Positions 48,346 through 55,661 of a DNA stretch of 64,000 nt are shown piece by piece (the stretch's first letter is position 1; every line of letters begins with the position of its first letter). The stretch is from Arthrobacter sp. ov118 (GTDB lineage: Bacteria; Actinomycetota; Actinomycetes; Actinomycetales; Micrococcaceae). The stretch spans positions 124,001 to 188,000 of the forward strand of contig NZ_FPAY01000009.1 in NCBI RefSeq assembly GCF_900116495.1, read 5' to 3'. The position numbers were made by a program, and so were the translations under genes. The notes beneath the pieces are model-generated. The model made no database searches and was not told the origin of the DNA. It was given only the letters and a program-made list of their open reading frames with translations.

Positions 48346-48810
48346 GTGACTGGACTCATCGACGTCGTTGGCGGCGCAGTAGTGGACTCCTTGGCGGACC
48401 CTGGCATGCTCCTTGCGGCACGGCGCACAGCGCCGCCGCAGTTCGCCGGAATGTGGGAGTTCCCGGGCGGAAAAGTGGAGCCGGGCGAAGCCGCCCAGGA
48501 CGCGCTGCACCGCGAGCTCCAAGAAGAGCTGGGCGTGCGGGTGCTGCTCGGGTCCGAGCTGCCCGCGGCCGCCGCCACGGGCTGGCCGCTCAACGAGAAG
48601 GCGGCCATGAGGGTCTGGTTCGCCGAGCTCGCCGGTGGAGAGCCCCGGCCCCTGCAGGACCACGACGAACTGCGCTGGCTGGACCTTCGCAGCCCCGACG
48701 AAGTCCTGGACCTGCCCTGGATCCCGGCGGACTTCCCCATCGTAGAAGCGCTCCTGGCTGCCGTCCGGGCCGCCCGGCCAGACGGCGTGGGAGCCGAAGT
48801 GAGCCGCTGA
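48346..48810 (+). CDS. NUDIX hydrolase, MutT-like
   Basis: 154 aa from GTG 48346; the frame is open much further upstream but that part is antisense to the MFS gene. The NUDIX box G-x5-E-x7-R-E-x2-E-E-x-G is complete (GKVEPGEAAQDALHRELQEELG). Preceded by PPQFAGMWEFPGG, typical of MutT enzymes that clear 8-oxo-dGTP, so a sanitising role is likely. Divergent from the MFS gene. Confidence 0.92.
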   Translation: MTGLIDVVGGAVVDSLADPGMLLAARRTAPPQFAGMWEFPGGKVEPGEAAQDALHRELQEELGVRVLLGSELPAAAATGWPLNEKAAMRVWFAELAGGEPRPLQDHDELRWLDLRSPDEVLDLPWIPADFPIVEALLAAVRAARPDGVGAEVSR

Positions 48811-48900
48811 TCCCGGCATTCCTGCCGGCCGCTGGCCGCCCGCCTCTCGCCAAACGGTCAGGCATGTGCCTACTCTGAACGCAATCGAGAGGGGTGGCCC

Positions 48901-50058
48901 GTGCAGGTCGGTGTCGGACGGGAGCCGCGAGCCGGAGAACGCCGGGTCGCGGCCACACCGGAGACGGTGCAGCAGCTGACGGCCCTCGGGCTCAATCTCC
49001 TGGTGGAGAGCGGCGCCGGGACCGAGGCAGGGTTCGTGGACGGCGCCTACAAGGAGGCCGGCGCCACCGTCATTTCTGAACTCCCGATCGCGGGGCTGGA
49101 CGTGCTGCTGCATGTCCGCCCGCTCAGCCCGCAAACTGCGGCGAGGCTGCAGCCCGGTGCCGTCACGGTCGGCCTCGCGTCGCCGGCGTCGGAGTTGCCG
49201 ACCGTCCAGGCGCTGGCTGCCGGGGGGATCACTTCCTTCGCCCTGGAACTGCTACCCCGGATCTCGCGTGCACAGTCCATGGACGCGCTCAGCTCCCAAG
49301 CTCTGGTCACGGGCTACCGGGCCGTGCTGGAAGCCGCGATGCGGTATCCGCGGTTCTTCCCCCTTTACATGACCGCCGCGGGCACCATCCCGCCGGCGAG
49401 GGTGCTGGTCCTCGGGGCCGGCGTTGCGGGTCTGCAGGCCATCGGTACCGCGAAGCGGCTTGGTGCCCGCGTTGCGGCCAACGACATCCGCGCCGCATCG
49501 GCCGACGAGGTCGCCTCGATGGGCGGCAGTTTCATCAACCTGGATCTCGATGCGGCGGCGGAAGGTAGCGGTGGCTACGCCCGTGACCTGGGCGAGGACC
49601 GGGCGCAACGCCAGCGCAATCTCCTGGCTCCGCACGTCGCGGCCGCGGACATCCTGATCACCACGGCGGCCATCCCGGGCCGGCCGGCTCCGTTGCTGGT
49701 GACCGCGAACATGCTGACCGGCATGCGGGCCGGATCAGTCGTCGTCGACCTCGCCGCGGAGTCCGGCGGCAATGTGGAGGGTGTGGTCGCCGGCCAAGAC
49801 GTCCAAGTACCGGTCGACGGCGGCTCGGTCACCCTCGTGGGCCTGCAGGACGCCGCGTCCGCCATGCCGACAGACGCGTCCCGGCTCTTTGCCCGGAACG
49901 TCAGCAATTTCCTGGCCCTGATAACCGCCAGCGGCACCGTTGTCCCCGACTTTGACGACGACGTGGTCGCCGGAACGTGCCTGACCCACGCCGGCGTCGT
50001 GCGGCATGCCCCCACCGCGGCAGCGTTGGGAACGGCAGCCTTGGGAAAGGACGCATGA
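48901..50058 (+). CDS. pntAA: NAD(P) transhydrogenase alpha subunit, NAD(H)-binding part
   Basis: 385 aa soluble domain I. Signatures are GVGREPRAGERRVAATPETV, LLPRISRAQSMDALSSQA, the Rossmann fingerprint GAGVAGLQAIGTAKRLGA and VDLAAESGGNVEG. With the next two genes it forms the proton-translocating transhydrogenase that makes NADPH from NADH. A three-polypeptide version, as in other actinobacteria. Its stop overlaps the next start by 4 bp. Confidence 0.94.
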   Translation: MQVGVGREPRAGERRVAATPETVQQLTALGLNLLVESGAGTEAGFVDGAYKEAGATVISELPIAGLDVLLHVRPLSPQTAARLQPGAVTVGLASPASELPTVQALAAGGITSFALELLPRISRAQSMDALSSQALVTGYRAVLEAAMRYPRFFPLYMTAAGTIPPARVLVLGAGVAGLQAIGTAKRLGARVAANDIRAASADEVASMGGSFINLDLDAAAEGSGGYARDLGEDRAQRQRNLLAPHVAAADILITTAAIPGRPAPLLVTANMLTGMRAGSVVVDLAAESGGNVEGVVAGQDVQVPVDGGSVTLVGLQDAASAMPTDASRLFARNVSNFLALITASGTVVPDFDDDVVAGTCLTHAGVVRHAPTAAALGTAALGKDA

Positions 50059-50531
50059 TGGGCCCGGTCACCTTGCTGACAGTAGTGGTGCTTGCGGTGT
50101 TCGTCGGCTTCGAAGTCGTCTCCAAGGTCACCAGCAAGCTGCACACGCCGCTCATGTCCGGCGCCAATGCGATCCACGGCATCATCCTCGTCGGCGCCAT
50201 CATCGTGGCCGGACAGGCCAGCGACCCCTGGGTCATCGGCATTGCGCTCCTGGCAGTGGTTCTGGCGACCGTCAACCTGGTAGGCGGCTTCGTGGTCACC
50301 GACCGGATGCTGGAGATGTTCAGCGCCCGCAAGCGCGCCCACAAGCCCGCACTGGCCGGCCCGGCGAAGGGGCACCGAGGCCCAGGCGGCAGACACTCCG
50401 GCGACGGGGCCTTGGGCAGAGAACAATCGGGCAGAGAACAATCGGGCAGAGAACATTCGGGCAGAGAACCCCTAGACGGGGAAGACTCGGACGGCGCACG
50501 CGCCGCCGACCGGACGGGGGAGGCCCGATGA
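50055..50531 (+). CDS. pntAB: NAD(P) transhydrogenase alpha subunit, membrane part
   Basis: 158 aa from ATG 50055. Residues about 3-100 give three to four transmembrane helices with LLTVVVLAVFVGFEVVSKV and SGANAIHGIILVGAI, the standard PntAB fold. The usual protein ends near residue 100. Here a hydrophilic tail of about 55 residues follows, with a four-fold GREQS/GREHS repeat. ATGA overlap with pntB. Confidence 0.92.
   Translation: MMGPVTLLTVVVLAVFVGFEVVSKVTSKLHTPLMSGANAIHGIILVGAIIVAGQASDPWVIGIALLAVVLATVNLVGGFVVTDRMLEMFSARKRAHKPALAGPAKGHRGPGGRHSGDGALGREQSGREQSGREHSGREPLDGEDSDGARAADRTGEAR
50414..50470 (+). repeat. 15-bp tandem repeat in pntAB tail
   Basis: GGGCAGAGAACAATC at 50414 and 50429, GGGCAGAGAACATTC at 50444, and a partial fourth copy at 50459. 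In frame, encoding G-R-E-Q/H-S units. Confidence 0.9.
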
Positions 50532-51901
50532 GCCTCCTGTCCGCCGAATGGACAGCGCTGCTCTATTTGGTGGCAGCCGTTTGCTTCATTCTGGCGTTGA
50601 AGGGCCTCAGCTCGCCCAAAACGGCGCGCCGCGGCAACGCCATCGGTGCGGCCGGTGCACTGGTGGCGGTGGGAACCGTGTTCCTCTCCATGCGGTTGGA
50701 AAATATTGCGCTCATTCTGGCCGCCGTCGCCCTCGGCTGTGCCATTGCCGTCCCCGTGGCTCGGCGGGTGCAGATGACCCAGATGCCCCAACTCGTGGCG
50801 CTGTTCAACGGCGTCGGAGGCGGTGCCGCGGCGCTCGTCGCCCTACTGGAACTGAACCATAACGAGGATCCCTGGGTCCGCCTGGCCGTGGTCTTCACCA
50901 TGCTGGTGGGTGCGGTGTCCTTCGCCGGCTCCGCGGTGACAGTGGGCAAGCTGCAGGAGCTCATCAGTACCCGTCCACTGCTATTTCCCGGGATGCCCTG
51001 GGTGATGGGGGCGGCCATGTTGGGCGCCGTCAGCTCAGGTGTGATGGTTGTCCTGACAGGGTCTGTGGGCTGGTCGCTGGCGCTGCTCGGCCTCGGGCTC
51101 GCGGCCGGCTTGCTGCTGGTGTTGCCTGTCGGCGGGGCCGATGTGCCGATCGTGATCTCGCTGCTGAACGCCTTCACCGGACTGGCGGTGGCCGCGTCCG
51201 GTGTGGTCCTGGGTAATGTCTTGTTGTTAGTCGCCGGAACGCTCGTTGGGGCGAGCGGCACGCTCCTGACCAGGGTCATGGCCTCCGCCATGGGCCGGAG
51301 CGTTGCCGGAATCATGTTCGGCGCGTTCAAGGGCGGCTCGACGGCCGGTTCCACCGCCGTGAGTGACCGGCCCGTACGTTCGTCCTCGCCGGAAGACGTT
51401 GCCGTCCAGCTCGGCTACGCCCAGCGCGTGGTGATTGTTCCCGGCTACGGGCTGGCCGTGGCCCAGGGCCAGCACGCCGTGGCGGAGCTCGCCACGGCCC
51501 TGGCCGACCGCGGGGTGGACGTGGTGTTTGCCATCCACCCCGTCGCGGGACGCATGCCGGGCCACATGAACGTGCTCCTTGCCGAAGCCGACGTGCCGTA
51601 CGAGTCACTGCGGGAGTTGGCGGAAGTAAATCCGGAGTTTGCCAACACGGACGTCGCCCTGGTTGTAGGCGCCAACGACGTGGTCAACCCGGCCGCGAAG
51701 TCTTCGCCCGGCTCGCCGATTTATGGGATGCCGATCCTGGAGGTAGTGCAGGCCCAGCAAGTCGTCTTCCTCAAACGTTCCATGCGGCCCGGGTTCGCCG
51801 GCATCGAGAACGAGCTCCTGCATGATCCCAAGACCACGCTCCTGTTCGGCGACGCCAAGGATTCGCTGGCCAGGGTGCTCGGCGCAGTCAAGGCCCTCTG
51901 A
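50528..51901 (+). CDS. pntB: NAD(P) transhydrogenase beta subunit
   Basis: 457 aa from ATG 50528. About nine membrane helices (domain II) with MTQMPQLVALFNGVGGGAAALVAL and ADVPIVISLLNAFTGLAVAA, then the NADP(H)-binding domain III with VIVPGYGLAVAQGQHAV, FAIHPVAGRMPGHMNVLLAEA and GANDVVNPAA. Lengths and motifs are normal. Confidence 0.96.
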   Translation: MSLLSAEWTALLYLVAAVCFILALKGLSSPKTARRGNAIGAAGALVAVGTVFLSMRLENIALILAAVALGCAIAVPVARRVQMTQMPQLVALFNGVGGGAAALVALLELNHNEDPWVRLAVVFTMLVGAVSFAGSAVTVGKLQELISTRPLLFPGMPWVMGAAMLGAVSSGVMVVLTGSVGWSLALLGLGLAAGLLLVLPVGGADVPIVISLLNAFTGLAVAASGVVLGNVLLLVAGTLVGASGTLLTRVMASAMGRSVAGIMFGAFKGGSTAGSTAVSDRPVRSSSPEDVAVQLGYAQRVVIVPGYGLAVAQGQHAVAELATALADRGVDVVFAIHPVAGRMPGHMNVLLAEADVPYESLRELAEVNPEFANTDVALVVGANDVVNPAAKSSPGSPIYGMPILEVVQAQQVVFLKRSMRPGFAGIENELLHDPKTTLLFGDAKDSLARVLGAVKAL

Positions 51902-51963
51902 GGGCTGAGGTACGCCCCGGTGGCGCCGCCTGTCCCGGAAAAGCCCCCGCTCAGAAGAGTCCT

Positions 51964-52020
51964 GTTTCAGAAAAGTGTGGGCTGCGCCGGGCGTTTCAGA
52001 AAAGTGTGGGTTGCCCCGGA
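51964..52020. repeat. 29-bp tandem direct repeat at the 3' end of the radical SAM gene
   Basis: Two adjacent copies beginning GTTTCAGAAAAGTGTGGG, at 51964-51992 and 51993-52020, with two or three differences. The right copy contains the gene's last codons and stop. The left copy repeats the same Q-P-T-L-F-stop codons out of frame beyond the stop. Confidence 0.85.
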
Positions 52021-53195
52021 CTATGTTGGCTTGCGGGCCCGGTGTGGCTTGCGCGCCGGACCGCTGCGTGAGCGGCGGTGTCCGGGATGCTCCCGGCGGG
52101 GTACTGGGCTTCCTCTTCCCGGGCATCAAGGGTGAGGTCCCTGTGGCTAAAGCCATGCGAGCCGGAGAAGCCGTGCCGGTCCTTGAAATAGCGGATGCGT
52201 CCGGCCAGCCACGCCCGGTACTCCTTTGATGCATATGACCCGCTGCCGTACAGGCGACGGTACTTTCCGGCCAGCTGCGGATGCTCCCGCGCGATCCACT
52301 GCATGAACCATTCACGGGTTCCTGGCTTCAGGTACAGCGCGCCGGCCGTGACCCCCGTGGCGCCGGCCGAAGCCAGCGCCCCGAAGAGGGAGTCCAGGGC
52401 GTCGTCGCTGTCGGAGAGCCACGGCAGGATGGGCATGGCCATGACGCCGCAGGGCAGACCCGCCTCCCGCAACCGCGAGATAAGCTTCAGCCGTGCCCGC
52501 GGACCCGGTGTGCCTGGTTCCACGGCTTCGGACAGCTGCTCGTTGGTCATGGCCAGTGAGATGCCCACGCCCACGGGCACCTGGGCAGCAGCATGCTTCA
52601 GGAGCGGGATGTCGCGGGCCAGGAGTGTGCCCTTGGTGAGGATGGACAGGGGAGTGCCGGAATCCGCGAGGGCGCCGATGATGCCGGGCATGAGCCGGTA
52701 GCGGCCCTCGGCCCGCTGGTAGGGGTCCGTGTTGGTGCCGAGGGCGACGTGCTCGTGCCGCCAGGAGGGCTTGGCCAGTTCCCTGCGCAACACCTCGGCG
52801 GCGTTGATCTTGACCACCACCTGGCTGTCAAAGTCCAGCCCGGCGTCGAAGTCGAGGTACGTGTGGCTCTTGCGCGCGAAGCAGTAGACGCAGGCATGGC
52901 TGCAGCCGCGGTAGGGGTTGATGGTCCACTCGAACGGCATCCGGGAACCGGCGACCACTTTGTTGAGCACCGATTTGGCGGTGACCTCATGGAACGTGAT
53001 CCCGGCAAACTCGGGCGTGGACACGGACCGCACCAGCCCGGCGAGCGGCAGCAGCGCATCTGCGGCGGGCAAATTAGCGGGCCGCGTCCCGGCGGGGAGC
53101 GTGTCCGCAGCCAGCGTCTCCTCGGCACCTAGCGTCTCGGCAGTCAGCGTGCCGGCGGAGGCGCCGCGCTTGAGTGCTTGTGCGTCCCATCTCAT
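51996..53195 (-). CDS. Rv2578c-family radical SAM protein (spore photoproduct lyase-like)
   Basis: 399 aa from the ATG at 53195; the frame continues upstream but crosses the SOS box. The SAM-cluster triad is Cys98, Cys102, Cys105 (CSHACVYC), preceded by WTINPYRGC, as in the SplB-like Rv2578c group. Later motifs are ALGTNTDPYQRAEGRYRLMPGI and ILTKGTLLARDI. Acts in the cytoplasm, probably on DNA; reaction unknown. It ends in QPTLF, close to the clamp-binding consensus. An SOS box lies 8 bp upstream. A 15-18-bp repeat enlarges the N-terminus. Confidence 0.9.
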   Translation of the reverse strand: MRWDAQALKRGASAGTLTAETLGAEETLAADTLPAGTRPANLPAADALLPLAGLVRSVSTPEFAGITFHEVTAKSVLNKVVAGSRMPFEWTINPYRGCSHACVYCFARKSHTYLDFDAGLDFDSQVVVKINAAEVLRRELAKPSWRHEHVALGTNTDPYQRAEGRYRLMPGIIGALADSGTPLSILTKGTLLARDIPLLKHAAAQVPVGVGISLAMTNEQLSEAVEPGTPGPRARLKLISRLREAGLPCGVMAMPILPWLSDSDDALDSLFGALASAGATGVTAGALYLKPGTREWFMQWIAREHPQLAGKYRRLYGSGSYASKEYRAWLAGRIRYFKDRHGFSGSHGFSHRDLTLDAREEEAQYPAGSIPDTAAHAAVRRASHTGPASQHSPGQPTLF

Positions 53196-53203
53196 GGCTA
53201 CAT

Positions 53204-53219
53204 TCGAATATATGTTCGA
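53204..53219 (-). promoter_or_regulatory. SOS (LexA) box of the radical SAM gene
   Basis: Reads TCGAACATATATTCGA on the minus strand, 11 of 12 match to TCGAAC-N4-GTTCGA. A TATATT -10 lies inside it and the ATG is 8 bp downstream, so LexA would block RNA polymerase directly and the mRNA leader would be only a few nt. Confidence 0.88.
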
Positions 53220-53260
53220 CGCAAAGTCAAGGATGTTGCCGGAGGGCGCGGCATTGCATC

Positions 53261-53899
53261 TCAGTCGAGCAGTTCCCACACGACGCCGACTGTAGCCGTG
53301 ACGCTCGACTCGCCGGCCTCAACGGTGAGCGATTCTGCCGCCACCGCCCGCTGCATCTTCGCCACCGGAACGGGCGCCTGGAAGCCGACCTGTTGGGTAA
53401 CGGAGAGTACCCTGCCCAGGCCGGCGCCGGAGAGGGCGGCATAGTGCGTGGCGGTGGTGCGGGCATCCTGCCACGCGACCTCCCGAGCCCGCGCCTCCAC
53501 AGCCGCGGGATCGGCGAAGCCGAGGCTCAGCCCGTTCAGCCGTACGGCGTCCCCGCCGGCGGCAACGGCCGCGGCAATGATCTGCGAGGATGCGGACAGG
53601 CTTCGAATCCTGATCGTGAGCATGCTGGAGGCCAGGTAGCCGGTCACGATCTGGCCCCGGCCGTCCTGCCAGTTCACCTCTGCCCGGACGTTCAGCCCGG
53701 AGGTCGAGATGTCAGCACTGGCCACACCGTTCTGCCGCAGCGCCGACGTGATGGCGGCTGACCGTGTCCCTGCCTCGCTGTAGGCTTCGGCCACGGTCTC
53801 CCGGCGGCATTCAACGCCGACCGACAACGTCAGCAGATCCGGCGCCGCCTCCGCAGTACCGGTTCCCGTCACCGAGATGCTTCTGGGATTGTCTGTCAT
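53261..53899 (-). CDS. SIMPL domain (DUF541) protein
   Basis: 212 aa from the ATG at 53899, overlapping the stop of the gene before it (ATGA). The fold is recognised by ISVTGTGTAEAAPDLLTLSVGVECRRETVAEAY and, later, RLNGLSLGFAD and the conserved AREVAWQDARTTATHYA. No signal peptide, so apparently cytoplasmic, unlike periplasmic BP26-type members. Function unknown. Ends 65 bp before the radical SAM start. Confidence 0.88.
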   Translation of the reverse strand: MTDNPRSISVTGTGTAEAAPDLLTLSVGVECRRETVAEAYSEAGTRSAAITSALRQNGVASADISTSGLNVRAEVNWQDGRGQIVTGYLASSMLTIRIRSLSASSQIIAAAVAAGGDAVRLNGLSLGFADPAAVEARAREVAWQDARTTATHYAALSGAGLGRVLSVTQQVGFQAPVPVAKMQRAVAAESLTVEAGESSVTATVGVVWELLD

Positions 53900-54372
53900 T
53901 GCAGGCCTCCACGATGTTCGGGGGCAAACCCGCCGAGGCGCCGGCCGGTCCGCGGATTGGTCAAGGGCATGCCGGGTCGGGGATAGCCGCCTGCCTCCAG
54001 CCCGGCGTGGAGCTCGAAGACATTGGAGCTCCCCGGGTTGCCCGTCCGCCACAGGGACCAGCCCGCTGCGAGGAAGTACAGGGGCAGGAACGGCAGCCCC
54101 AGACAGCAGGCGTACTGGGTGCTGTGGCGCTCCTCGTGTCTTAGCAACGCCGGGTTCTCGCGGGCGAACTCCGGACCGGCGCGGAACAAGACCACGTTGC
54201 CCACAGTGAAGGCCGCGGCGAGTGGAAGCCGCCAGTGGTAACGGCTGGCGATCAGCAGCCCGCGCGGACCGGGGCTGACGCTCGTCCGGGCGCAGGCGGC
54301 CAACAACAGGCCCAGGAGGGTGGACCCGTTCAGCATGTTGGCGATCTGCCGTAGCCGTTGTCCGGACGTCAT
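53896..54372 (-). CDS. Small membrane protein with HExxH motif
   Basis: 158 aa from the ATG at 54372, 6 nt behind TACGAT. Hydrophobic segments near residues 14-30, 45-63 and 92-110. Between the last two lies LLRHEERHSTQYACCLG: H-E-x-x-H followed by x-x-Q, a pattern shared by zinc-peptidase-like membrane proteins, with NVFELHAG after the last helix. No family identified with certainty. Coupled to the SIMPL gene. Confidence 0.72.
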   Translation of the reverse strand: MTSGQRLRQIANMLNGSTLLGLLLAACARTSVSPGPRGLLIASRYHWRLPLAAAFTVGNVVLFRAGPEFARENPALLRHEERHSTQYACCLGLPFLPLYFLAAGWSLWRTGNPGSSNVFELHAGLEAGGYPRPGMPLTNPRTGRRLGGFAPEHRGGLQ

Positions 54373-54378
54373 GAGGCC

Positions 54379-54384
54379 ATCGTA
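54379..54384 (-). promoter_or_regulatory. -10 element of leaderless HExxH membrane protein promoter
   Basis: TACGAT on the minus strand, 6 nt before the ATG at 54372. It defines this ATG as the start. Confidence 0.5.
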
Positions 54385-54462
54385 GCCGGGCTGTACCTCC
54401 TGCTCTTTCGTTCCGCAGGTCATGTTCAGCCAGCCGTTGCCGGGCGGCCGACAGCCGTCTAC

Positions 54463-54468
54463 TAGACT
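54463..54468 (+). promoter_or_regulatory. -10 element of the pheST transcript
   Basis: TAGACT. The transcript would start at about 54475, giving either a 122-nt pheS leader or a leaderless small ORF that begins at GTG 54476. Confidence 0.5.
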
Positions 54469-54475
54469 GGAGGCA

Positions 54476-54601
54476 GTGCCCGCCGGAGCGATTCCGGCTG
54501 GAACTGTGACAATCAGCCTTGCCGACAACCCGTGCCCGCGCCCTGAGCGCGTGGGGCGGACCGTTGGCATGATCCGACTCGTAGCTAAGAACAGTAGATG
54601 A
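54476..54601 (+). CDS. Candidate leaderless ORF (41 aa) coupled to pheS
   Basis: GTG 7 nt after a TANNNT element, 42 codons, with its TGA overlapping the pheS ATG (ATGA). No Phe-codon run, no recognisable domain; the product is mixed polar with many Pro, Gly and Arg. It could be a translational coupler for pheS or an accident of GC-rich sequence. Confidence 0.35.
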   Translation: MPAGAIPAGTVTISLADNPCPRPERVGRTVGMIRLVAKNSR

Positions 54602-55659
54602 CTGAAACTTTGCCGGGCGCCGTCGTCCCGAATCCTTTGGATGAAGCCGCCATTACCGCTGCCGTAGACCAGGCCGTCGCCGCCATCGCCGCCGCCGCGA
54701 CCCTGGATGAACTCAAGGCCGTGCGCCTCGCTCACACCGGCGAAAAGTCGGCGTTGAGCCTCGCCAACCGTGAGATCGGCGCGCTTCCCAAGGATCAGAA
54801 AGCCGCGGCCGGCAAACTCATGGGTGCGTCCCGGGGACGCGTCAATAAGGCGCTCGCCGACCGCACCGCGGAGCTCGAGGCCGAAAACGACGCCCGGATC
54901 CTCGTTGAGGAGACCGTGGACGTCACGGCGGCGCCCCGCCGACGCCGGGCCGGTGCCCGCCACCCGCTCTCCTCGCTGCAGGACCGCGTTGCAGACATCT
55001 TCGTGGGCATGGGCTGGGAAATCGCGGAGGGGCCCGAGGTCGAGTCGGAATGGTTCAACTTCGACGCATTGAACTTCAAGCCGGACCACCCCGCCCGCGA
55101 CATGCAGGACACGTTCTTCGTCGAGCCACCCGAAGCGCACCTGCTGATGCGTACGCACACCTCGCCGGTGCAGGTGCGTTCCATGCTCGAACGCGAGCTG
55201 CCCATCTACGTGCTGTGCCCGGGCAAGGTATTCCGCACGGACGAACTCGACGCGACTCACACACCGGTGTTCCACCAGTTCGAAGGCCTGGCCATCGACA
55301 AGAAGCTGAGCATGGCCGACCTCCGCGGCACCCTGGAGCACTTCGCGCGCCAGATGTTTGGCGATGAAGCCCAGATCCGGCTTCGCCCGAATTATTTCCC
55401 GTTCACCGAGCCATCCGCTGAGCTGGACATCTGGCACCCCGGTGCCAAGGGCGGTCCCAGCTGGATCGAGTGGGGCGGCTGCGGCATGGTCAACCCCAAC
55501 GTCCTGCGTGCGGCGGGCATCGATCCGGACGTGTATTCAGGTTTTGCCTTCGGTATGGGCATCGAACGCACCCTCATGTTCCGCAATGAGGTTGGCGACA
55601 TGCGCGACATGATTGAAGGCGACGTACGTTTCAGCGAGCACTTCGGGATGGAGATCTAA
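54598..55659 (+). CDS. pheS: Phenylalanine-tRNA ligase alpha subunit
   Basis: 353 aa. An N-terminal coiled coil (about 15-100) binds tRNA. The class II catalytic core shows HPLSSLQDRVADIFVGMGW, motif 2 (FRTDELDATHTPVFHQFEG) and motif 3 (FAFGMGIERTLMFRNEV). Forms the alpha2-beta2 enzyme with PheT, encoded 2 bp downstream. No T-box or Phe-rich leader peptide is visible upstream. Confidence 0.97.
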   Translation: MTETLPGAVVPNPLDEAAITAAVDQAVAAIAAAATLDELKAVRLAHTGEKSALSLANREIGALPKDQKAAAGKLMGASRGRVNKALADRTAELEAENDARILVEETVDVTAAPRRRRAGARHPLSSLQDRVADIFVGMGWEIAEGPEVESEWFNFDALNFKPDHPARDMQDTFFVEPPEAHLLMRTHTSPVQVRSMLERELPIYVLCPGKVFRTDELDATHTPVFHQFEGLAIDKKLSMADLRGTLEHFARQMFGDEAQIRLRPNYFPFTEPSAELDIWHPGAKGGPSWIEWGGCGMVNPNVLRAAGIDPDVYSGFAFGMGIERTLMFRNEVGDMRDMIEGDVRFSEHFGMEI

Positions 55660-55661
55660 CA

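Noticed and set aside
49977..50054. Longer pntAB and pntB starts (49977 and 50006)
   Set aside because: These stretches are out-of-frame readings of pntAA or pntAB. The overlapping ATGs at 50055 and 50528 give normal proteins and translational coupling.
54373..54597. T-box riboswitch ahead of pheS
   Set aside because: No specifier stem, T-box sequence or terminator is visible, and actinobacterial pheS rarely has one.
54373..55437. Extension of the HExxH gene's frame to 55437 on the minus strand
   Set aside because: The extra 355 codons are antisense to pheS. The ATG at 54372 has a properly spaced -10 element.
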